DNA of 26,265 nt, from positions 12,501 through 38,765 of the forward strand of contig JALLBK010000069.1 in the NCBI GenBank assembly GCA_036940085.1, written 5' to 3'. Under the pieces are notes generated by a model that searched no databases, was not told the origin of the DNA, and saw only the letters and a program-made list of their open reading frames with translations. Positions 18,664 through 26,265 of the stretch are shown in pieces. This DNA comes from Discostella pseudostelligera. Its lineage: Eukaryota > Bacillariophyta > Thalassiosirophyceae > Thalassiosirales > Thalassiosiraceae. The first letter of the stretch is position 1. Every line of letters starts with the position of its first letter. A program made the position numbers and the translations under genes.

Positions 18664-21600
18664 ATGATGTCCAACTCCAACCATACTATGGACTATGATG
18701 CATCGTCCACCACCTCTGAGGACAGTCAAGAGCCCTACTATCACATTACCACGGGGAAGGTCGTCAAGGCGCGTGAGGCGTGGGCAATTCTTGCTGCGGA
18801 AAATCATCCTCGGTATGCCGGTCGTCGACTCAGTCGCAATGATGTATCGCCATCGGCATCGGGACCAGTGAAACAAGGCAGCAATGGGGGCCTAGTGCAT
18901 GCTGATAACAGAAAAGAAGATGCCAACAACAGAATCATGAATGAGTCTATTTTTCGCTCGTCGGATGAAGAGATGATTAGCAGCGATGACGCCATCGACA
19001 ATTTGTTGCATGATCTGTCGTCTCCTTCCTTCGAATCAAACAATAATCATCATCACATTCGTCAAGATTCCTCCTTCTCTGCCGACCCCACACAATCTTC
19101 CATCGATAGAGCATTGATCAATCCGGAATCACCCACGGCATCCATCTCACCCTACAAAGACATGAAACAAATATACAAACCAGCATCTACAAATTCACCC
19201 TTTGAAGATGGTCACCACAGCAGCCACAATCCCTACATTAACAATCATCACAATGCAGAAGTACCACCCCCCTACGATACCGACGATGATGAAGAATCCG
19301 ATCCCATCATCTTACGTGCCACCGCCATGGCACTTGCCGCCCAAAATGGTCTCAAATTAACACCGGAACAAATGGCATTGATTGCTCAACCGGATGTACA
19401 GCAACAGAAATTAATTGAGGAGGCAAAGCGTGTCCAGAAGGCTAAAGAGATGCAATTGCTACAACAACAGCAGGGTTCAGGAGCGGTGAATTTGCAATCG
19501 TTGAGTGCCGACATTAAGAAATTTATCCGTATTGAGAAGGAGAAACCACCAATGCAATGGGGGGCGGATTTGGGCAAGTTTATTGAGAGTCAGATTCAGC
19601 ATGCGCATCATGCGGGAGGTGCTGGTGCTAGTCATGCTTCTTCGTCTAGTGCTACTACTGCAACCAATGCCAATGCGGATTTGGGTCAGGAGGGAAAGAA
19701 TGGAGATGAATCAAGTAGTAGTACCCCGAGACCATCTCCACCCAAGAAGAAGATGGAGGGGTTTGGTTGTGATCCAACTGATTCCGCTACCCCGTCTGAA
19801 CCGTTCTCATCGTCATTGCTTGGTGGCAAGGGACTGAATTGGCCAATATTGAATGAAAGTATCACTAATATTTTACCCGGCGGCGGCGGAGGGGGGGGCG
19901 GCATAGCAAATCGATCTGAGCCGGGGGGTACCACAGACATGCTGACATCCTCATCAATAACTTCTCCTACCGACACTATTGATTTCAATGATCCAGTAAT
20001 CATCTCGACAACTTCATGGAAACGTCGAGCTGTGGGGAAGCGAAATGCCATGATGTTGGCATCATCTTCGTCCTCGTCATCATCATGGGAACGGATACGT
20101 GTCGAATTGCGTGGAAACAAGTTAATTTATTACAAAGCATCCGCAGCAACAACAACATTCGATGGGAGAGAGAAGAAGGACGATGACAATGGCACCAGTG
20201 TCGCAGACTCGACGACGAAGCGGTTAAGTGTATTGTTTCAAGCGGCCGAGCAGAAGATCCAAACGGCCAAGGAGGAATTTAACCGTCTTGCATCGGGCAC
20301 TGGACTAGAACGGAAGACATCATCGTCTTCTGATCCTCTTGGCGTAATGGATTTGGTCAAGGAAAATGCATCCGTTTCAGCATCGATGGGACATTCCGGT
20401 GCGCCGACCCCATTCTGTCTTTCGATTAAGGTCAAGTCCGAAACGAAATGGAAATTTTCATTCGATAGACATGGTGAAATGATGGAGTGGCTTTGTGCTT
20501 TGACCGATGTTATTGTTCAGTCTAGTGTCGATGCTTCAGGTAGCGGTCGGGAGATGGAGATGTACTGCATTCAACGTCGCGGCGGGCAGAACAGAAATCA
20601 TGGTGATAAGGCCGTGGCAGCTGCTTCATCCACATCACTGCGCTCTTTCTTTACAAATGCAGCATTTTTGGGAGACAAGGAAACAAAGTGGGTCATTTGG
20701 GCGACATTGGCGTTACTCAATTTTGCCGTCATATTGGCTCGGACGACTGGACTATCATTTTTGAAATTGATTATACTTTTTAATTTGGGAATGTGGCAGC
20801 TCACGAGGTATTCCCTGCAAGCCGTCGGGAGAGTGAAAATGGGTAACAATCTGACGTCGACACCTACCGACGCTGGAGCTGGACGCAAGTGGTCCTATAA
20901 GCCGATTGCTGGCAGCACCACTATTAAGGTTACAAAAGAGGACGATCCCAATATCACCGAGAAGGGGCATCAGCTGCCAACTTGGGTGCCAATATCATCG
21001 AGTGGAATGGAGGTTAGATCTCATGGCTATTTGACAACGAAAAGAAAGATACCAAGCCCAGGCGAGCTTTATGAGTGCGTTGCGGTTGATTGCTTCGTTT
21101 CCAATGCCCGTGTGTCAGAGATAGCTACGCGAATGAAATTCGACCAACAATTTGAAGCAACCGCTACTGGTAAAACTTGGAAGAGTCCCGACATATTTAT
21201 CGTCTCAATCGCAATACCAACGGAGGCACCAAAATTAGGATACAGCGCAGATGACGGTCCGGGCGCAACCATAGTAGGATACTTCAAAATGAAGGAGGAA
21301 ACGCGAACAATACTCCGCCGGATCACGGCTACTTCGTATGATCCCTTGACAGATTCATCCGATTCGGAAATAGACATCCAGAAACAGCTAACGAATGGAG
21401 TGCGACTTTGGGAGCAATTCTGCCAAGTAGCACCCACTGATTCAACGTTCCAGGCTCGGTTCAAGCTCATCCCGTCAGCCAACCTTGAAGAAATGGGTTG
21501 CCCTTCGTACATTGCCAAATATAACGCAAAGCCAGTTCTTATAAAACGTAACCAAGTGACAGGCTTCTTCACCGACTACCCGACACTGAATGCAATGGAA

Positions 21601-21828
21601 TTCGACATTAGCCTTCACCCCTTCCCGTATCTGTTTAAGCAGGGCATGGCTTACATTAAAGAGTACTTTGACAAATCTGTTTGGACGTTTGGTTTCGTCA
21701 TTGAAGGAAGGAATAACGATGAGTTGCCTGAGGTAGTGGTTGGGGCGATGAAAGTATGCCACCCCAGTCCCAAATTTACTGTGAATGCAGACGAACTCTT
21801 TTCTGGAACTTGTTCAAAAGTACAATAA
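18664..21828 (+). CDS. PH domain - membrane segments - EDR2-C (DUF1336) lipid-binding protein
   Basis: Single exon, 1054 residues, starting at the first of two adjacent ATGs. The C-terminal region (about 768-1050) matches the EDR2-C/DUF1336 family: IFIVSIAIPTEAPKLGY, RFKLIPSANLEEMGCPSY, EFDISLHPFPYLFKQGMAY and WTFGFVIEGRNNDELPE. A PH domain at about 453-617 starts SWKRRAVGKRN, continues with IRVELRGNKLIYYKA and ends KWKFSFDRHGEMMEWLCAL; it is interrupted by a poly-Ser run and an insertion of roughly 100 residues. Between them, about 676-716 is hydrophobic enough for one or two membrane helices. In plant EDR2 the order is PH-START-EDR2-C and PI4P binding is known; here no START domain is recognisable. 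The first 440 residues are disordered, with His/Asn, Gln and Gly runs. Probable role: phosphoinositide or lipid binding at a membrane. Its stop is 45 bp from the convergent DAG lipase stop. Confidence 0.85.
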   Translation: MMSNSNHTMDYDASSTTSEDSQEPYYHITTGKVVKAREAWAILAAENHPRYAGRRLSRNDVSPSASGPVKQGSNGGLVHADNRKEDANNRIMNESIFRSSDEEMISSDDAIDNLLHDLSSPSFESNNNHHHIRQDSSFSADPTQSSIDRALINPESPTASISPYKDMKQIYKPASTNSPFEDGHHSSHNPYINNHHNAEVPPPYDTDDDEESDPIILRATAMALAAQNGLKLTPEQMALIAQPDVQQQKLIEEAKRVQKAKEMQLLQQQQGSGAVNLQSLSADIKKFIRIEKEKPPMQWGADLGKFIESQIQHAHHAGGAGASHASSSSATTATNANADLGQEGKNGDESSSSTPRPSPPKKKMEGFGCDPTDSATPSEPFSSSLLGGKGLNWPILNESITNILPGGGGGGGGIANRSEPGGTTDMLTSSSITSPTDTIDFNDPVIISTTSWKRRAVGKRNAMMLASSSSSSSSWERIRVELRGNKLIYYKASAATTTFDGREKKDDDNGTSVADSTTKRLSVLFQAAEQKIQTAKEEFNRLASGTGLERKTSSSSDPLGVMDLVKENASVSASMGHSGAPTPFCLSIKVKSETKWKFSFDRHGEMMEWLCALTDVIVQSSVDASGSGREMEMYCIQRRGGQNRNHGDKAVAAASSTSLRSFFTNAAFLGDKETKWVIWATLALLNFAVILARTTGLSFLKLIILFNLGMWQLTRYSLQAVGRVKMGNNLTSTPTDAGAGRKWSYKPIAGSTTIKVTKEDDPNITEKGHQLPTWVPISSSGMEVRSHGYLTTKRKIPSPGELYECVAVDCFVSNARVSEIATRMKFDQQFEATATGKTWKSPDIFIVSIAIPTEAPKLGYSADDGPGATIVGYFKMKEETRTILRRITATSYDPLTDSSDSEIDIQKQLTNGVRLWEQFCQVAPTDSTFQARFKLIPSANLEEMGCPSYIAKYNAKPVLIKRNQVTGFFTDYPTLNAMEFDISLHPFPYLFKQGMAYIKEYFDKSVWTFGFVIEGRNNDELPEVVVGAMKVCHPSPKFTVNADELFSGTCSKVQ

Positions 21829-21873
21829 TATCCTAAATGCCGTCGCAATCAGAATGATCAATTTTATGGTAGC

Positions 21874-24703
21874 TTATCGAACCATGTTGGCTCCTTCCAG
21901 ATTGCATCCATCCCCATCCCGATACATAGTAGTTGCTCGACCAGCAGCACCGTATGATTCTGCTGCAATATCAAGCGCATGTGCGATATTGTAAGGAAAA
22001 TGATCTGCCATCATCGTGGGGGCTGCGATATGAAGCAATCAACTGTGAGAACACATTGAACAATATGAAAGGGTAATTAAGTTAGGGAATGACTCACAGA
22101 TGTAGATCTCAGTAAGATCTTTGGAATCTATCCAACGAACCTTGTATTTTTTGGTGACAGGGCTGAACCCGCAGCAGACGATACATTTCATGCATGATAA
22201 AATGCAACTGCATGGTACATTATCCAATCTAGCCGATGTGCGGACCATATGCATGATTTTTCCAGGAGCACTCATCTTGCTTTGTTGACCACCTCGTTCT
22301 TGTTGTCTCTCAGATTGCCTCAACTTAAATCTCTCAAACTCGTTGTAGAATTTAGTTGCAGGGATATCGGCTTTGCTGTACAGAAGTGTCTCTGGAAGAC
22401 TGAGCAAGGCCTTTTCATTCCATGGCCTGAAATTTGCATCAAACACTTTATGTTTCGGGCACTTAATCCTTGCGATCATTTCAATGAGATCATTGCGGAA
22501 GTTCACCAAAGATTCGTAGGATAATCTTGGGACAATGTCGTTATGCAAGACGTAGGAACAAACATAATCTTTGCTTTCTTTCGCCGTCCTTTCTGAGAAC
22601 ACGCAGCCAGGCGGACTGAAACAAAGGCAGTACAAATTTGGATACTGCTGCCTTAACATTCTGCCAAGCATTGCCGCAACTCCAGCCCCAAGAGAGTGAC
22701 CAATGATGCGCAGCCCGAAGTCTGAATGAGCTTCCAAAGCTTCATCTAGAATTCTATGTCGTTTCAAGTCGTCGTAAATCCAACATGCTCCAGCAAGAAA
22801 TCCACTGTGGCAAAATTCTCCTCGTCCATCAAATCCATATTTCTCCCCTATCTCGTCCAACGGTTTAGGAGTGAGAGTCACATCAGATATCATATCCTCA
22901 AAACTCAAGGTGCCTCTAATCGTCAGAACAATTGTCTTCCACTCGTCATCCTTCACGATGAAGTAGGGGTTGACGCCGACATCATTACAAAAATTGGCAT
23001 ACAGTAGATTCGATTCATCAATCTGAAGTGTTTTCAAAACGGTGGCTTTCTTCCATCCGCAGATGTTGTCTCCAATAAGATTTTCATCAGACCGACAACA
23101 CCTTGGATGACTCGACGCCGTCAATTCACAGCATCCAGTGCATTTTTTGGTCCACAAATACATCATCCAAGAGTATGACGCCAGTGCTACTGCACAATAA
23201 CGACTTCCTTCACCTAATGCGAAACAATCGAACGCGTTTCGTGGCGAAAGTACACTGGCCATTGTAGGCTCGAATGACACGTGGCTGTGTTCATGGATTA
23301 GTCTGTAAGAAATACTTTGCATTGCATCCTTGTTTGTCAGTATTTTACGGAGGTCAGCATCTGTCGGCCGAGACAAAGATGAAATGTACGATCCCATCTC
23401 ATCTTTATCAAAGAAAATCATGGCGTTAGTGTAGATAGTAACCAATTGATGGTAAATTATTGAATGATTGACACTTTGATCTCACCTCCATTATCTTTCG
23501 CTTTCATCTTGCTTTGGCTGATGTTCATCGCAACTTCCTGCCCTCCTGATTCCACATCACCTGCCATAGTCATGTCCAGCGTTTCTTTCAATGAAGCAGC
23601 ACTGCCACTATGCCTCGTATGACCTCGATGAGAAGCATCAGAACTGATGAATTGCTTCCATAACCTATCGGCCAATTTCCTGTCCTTTGCAAACAACCCA
23701 CCCTGCTGTAACAATTGATGCTTACAATCGATCTGCTTCTGCTTCTGAATATTCACTAGACATATCAGTGCTGCCGCTATATCCGACGTCACAATATCTA
23801 AACTCCCTTCATCGTCCAGAAAGTCCGCAAGTGCAATGGCAACATCGGCATAGCTTCCTGCGGTTAATTTCTGTCCACCAAACATGTAACAAGTCATTAA
23901 TGCCGAACATTCACACAATCGCTTGCATGTCGTCTGCCACGATCGTTGGACATCTTCTATTGATCTATCTCTCCGCGGTCGTATACGACGATAAACTTTG
24001 CGAATCTTCTGTTTGGTTACCGTAACAAGTGTAATGAACGGGAACAGAACATCACAAGCCATTGTGAAAATGAGAATAATGGCAGTGGTTCGTAGGTCAT
24101 CGGTTGGACATGCCGAAAGAAACTCCTCCCCCTCACGAGAAGAATTATGGTAGGCGCATTTGCAAAATCGATTGGTCACTGTTAATGAAACAATGAGAAA
24201 AATAAATCCAAGCGTGCGCACAAATAACATGGGCACCATGTAACATTTGCATATTGGCACCAAGTGCCGTCGCTTTTCTGTTTCGGTCGGAGTGCCTCTA
24301 CCAGAGATTTTGAAGATTGCCACCTCAATTAATGCACCAACAACACTGTAGAATAAAGTGAGGAAACATCCAATGACAATGGCGCTATACCATAACCAAT
24401 ATCTGTCTTCGTCATTCAAGCAGCCCGTCTCAATAAAGGTCTCGGGTTTGTGTTCAAACTGTATGATCTGGTGGATTATGTAGCTAACCAGGCAAATTTG
24501 GAATACACGCAGGGAGAATGTTATCATGGATATGAGACGCAAGTCATCGCCTGCAAAAATTGATCGCTCCCATACCACCTTTTCGGAACGGGTAGAGATA
24601 ATAGAGCAGAAGCGGCATAATGAGAATTGAAAATAGTGATACCCTGCAGTCTCCACTCTGAATACATTCCCTCACAGTCACAGGCACTTACAAGAGCAGG
24701 CAT
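21874..24703 (-). CDS. sn-1-specific diacylglycerol lipase (DAGL-like), four-transmembrane
   Basis: Class 3 lipase releasing an sn-1 fatty acid from diacylglycerol to give 2-monoacylglycerol. Four exons: 24703-24692 (12 bp, MPAL), 24578-23486, 23402-22098 and 22022-21874 (introns 113, 83, 75 bp), 852 residues. The micro-exon restores MPALVVWERSIFAGDDL, close to the MPxxVVxxRRW...DDL start of animal DAGLs. Four membrane helices lie within about 18-190, followed by the family motif GSLDIVTSDIAAALICL. The catalytic domain has IRGTLSFEDMISDV, the nucleophile elbow GHSLGAG (S605), FSPPG and LHNDIVPRLS (D657). The catalytic His candidate is H811 in MMADHFPYNIAHAL, encoded only by the last exon; reading through that intron would lose it. 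Cys clusters occur after GCCEL and near the C-terminus. Expected at the plasma membrane or endomembranes in lipid signalling. Confidence 0.88.
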
Positions 24704-24917
24704 TTTAACTCAGTATTTTCAACAGTATATCGAGCGAGTGCCGCCGTAATATGCTCGATAGCAAGCCGTCATCATCTATGGGGTCGCCATTTGTTTCGGA
24801 TGAGGGGAATGCATATTTGGGGAACCGCCATGGTCAGCGTCCAGGCCATGGTCGTCGGCGGACGGCGGAAGCCGCCCGGAATCGAATGCCCGAAGTTCGC
24901 AGTAGGTACACTCCGAC

Positions 24918-24925
24918 TTCCCGCC
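24918..24925 (-). promoter_or_regulatory. GGCGGGAA site upstream of the DAG lipase
   Basis: On the minus strand this reads ATAATGGCGGGAAG, identical to the second site before the GT60 gene. It lies about 215 bp upstream of the DAG lipase ATG, at the stop codon of the next gene upstream. A further TTTGGCGGGAAA at 25084-25095 lies inside that gene's last exon and may be chance. Confidence 0.4.
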
Positions 24926-24926
24926 A

Positions 24927-26265
24927 TTATTTGCACCATTCGATTCTTTCCCACCGTAGCTCTTCATACGGACTCCGACGGTGAAGAATTTGAGAGACCC
25001 AATTTAAATCTAATGAGTTCCGACGTGGAAGATATGCCGCAAATTTTAAATTTGAATTCGAATTCGAGAATTGAGAAACGAGATTTGGCGGGAAATTTAG
25101 AACCACAATCACAACACCATCCTCGGAGATCCTCGGCATACAACTACTTTTAGCACACCATGTGACAGAACTAAAGTATTGTCTCGTCCAAGTTTTTCCC
25201 GATCGAGTGAATGCATTGCCACTTACAGATGGCATGTTCGAATCATAATGCACTGCTTTTGGAATCTTGTAGACACTACATTGATGGACAGCGGGGAAAC
25301 CTTTGATGACGATGACGACGAAGGACAAAGCACGACAAAATCTCTATTCAGACAAAGATTCTCAGCACAAAAGTAGGAATCAACACCACTTCTCATTCGA
25401 CCACTTGCCAAGAGAATGTCCCGGGCATAGGCAATGGCTTGAGCTTCCGTTATTCGATCCTGGTTCGGCAACAACTTGTCGTGATTGTCATGAAATGATG
25501 CATCCGATGATCGTATTAATTGAGTGAGTTTCCCAATGATTCGTTCCGGTCCATGGAAGCTGTCCCCTGATAATATATCTCCATTAATCTCAACCGTATC
25601 ATGAACCTTCCACAATTGCTCCACACTCAAGGGAATTTCACTCTCGATAAAGTATGAATTGTCAATGTCATCGTCCAATTGAGCCTTGATCCACTGAACA
25701 GGAATTGTGATGGAGTTGTCACATAAGCGAGATACTGCAGCACAATAGTCCTCTGTCCTCTTTTGTAGTTGCATCATGATCACTGCCCTTATGTCCAAAT
25801 ATTGCTCTAGATATTCTCTGTAGGGTAGATCAGGTGGTAAGCTCCGTCTCTTCTTCGTTTGGGGGCTCAATCTTTTACCGTTTTGCTGCTGCTCAGCGAC
25901 AACTTGATACTGTAAGAAATTATCCCCCCGAATCACCGATGCTCCAATCATTGAATTGTGTATTGTCTGCATCCAATCCTGTCGCTCCTCGGGTGTATTG
26001 GCCATCTATATCGACAATGGCCATCATTGGTCTGGAGTTCAAATACCGACCCTCCTCCTAGTGCTCCTACAGATTATGGTGATTGGGAAGAAATCTCATG
26101 GTGCGTGTTTGATAGCCCGACAAGTACAGGTTGATGCTCGCAGCATTATATCATTTCATAATAATTGATGACTGGTTCGTTGATGTTGTTTGGCATTCAC
26201 ATCAAAGTAGGAAAAGGAGCCTTTTCTAATTTCAACAAACTTTGTCTTCCACAATCCCTTGATTC
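24927..26265 (-). CDS. PH-domain protein, 5' part beyond window, PH region apparently frameshifted
   Basis: Unnamed protein entering from the right edge. At the edge a PH-domain start is clear (GLWKTKFVEIRKGSFSYFD, frame beginning 26260). The end of a PH domain is also clear from 26005: MANTPEERQDWMQTIHNSM. Between them the expected strands lie in mixed frames: TCTCRAIKH in the same frame but after a TGA, and FELQTNDGHCRYRW in another frame, directly abutting MANT with no possible intron. From 26005 the frame is open to a GTAAGT at 25226; a 56-bp intron then joins exon 25170-24927, ending in TAA. The body contains ARDILLASGRMRSG and NLCLNRDFVVLCP, which I do not assign to a family. A direct in-frame splice from FD to MANT (about 190-bp intron) is a less satisfying alternative, because it would delete half the PH fold. 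Confidence 0.5.

Noticed and set aside
24927..25328. Separate 133-codon minus-strand gene
   Set aside because: Better explained as the last exon of the PH-domain protein: a GTAAGT donor at 25226 and an AG at 25171 keep frame across both parts.
1..26265. CRISPR arrays, insertion sequences, tRNA or rRNA genes
   Set aside because: No repeat-spacer pattern, transposase frame, or convincing tRNA/rRNA sequence was seen by eye on either strand; a tRNAscan or Rfam search would be decisive.

Overview
This window looks like nuclear DNA of a stramenopile alga, most likely a centric diatom. The genes have short GT-AG introns (the 18 I place are 56-117 bp), are tightly packed on both strands, and encode eukaryotic families: cyclic-nucleotide-binding/RGS, GT60 glycosyltransferase, EDR2-C lipid-binding, sn-1 diacylglycerol lipase, and secreted chitin-active modules. 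The organism call is inference from gene content and gene architecture; no marker gene is present.

Layout. At the left edge a partial gene end (3-113, +) converges on a bacterial-type quinone-dependent D-lactate dehydrogenase with a mitochondrial-type presequence (152-2514, -, 3 exons). Upstream of it is a prolyl 4-hydroxylase (2914-4216, -, 4 exons). A 1-kb divergent intergenic region (4217-5198) carries a TGACGT cluster and an imperfect duplication. It separates the hydroxylase from an N-myristoylatable protein with three cyclic-nucleotide-binding-like domains and an RGS domain (5199-7079, +). A type II membrane GT60-type GlcNAc transferase follows (7236-9441, -, 2 exons). About 2 kb without a convincing gene (9442-11456) contains G-rich tracts, a GA microsatellite and a contig-join artefact (72-bp exact repeat around one N).

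The centrepiece is 11457-15286 (+). I reconstruct a nine-exon gene for a secreted protein of 1041 residues: signal peptide, an AA15/AA10-like lytic polysaccharide monooxygenase (LPMO) whose mature N-terminus is the His-brace histidine, two hevein-like CBM18 domains, two Cys-rich repeats, a Ser/Thr/Pro linker and a GH19-type chitinase domain. Oxidative and hydrolytic chitin-cleaving modules thus sit on one polypeptide, and retention of one intron would release a form without the chitinase.

The right part holds a large disordered basic protein with a triplicated EYGxLA coiled-coil unit (15468-18281, -) and a PH/transmembrane/EDR2-C lipid-binding protein (18664-21828, +). Next is a four-transmembrane diacylglycerol lipase with a 12-bp first exon (21874-24703, -). 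Last is a PH-domain protein cut by the window edge, whose PH region appears frameshifted (24927-26265, -).

Working together: the hydroxylase and the GT60 enzyme could act in sequence on hydroxyproline in the secretory pathway. The RGS, EDR2-C, DAG lipase and PH proteins are signalling or lipid genes. A GGCGGGAA (E2F-like) motif recurs upstream of several genes. All gene models were spliced by eye and need transcript support.
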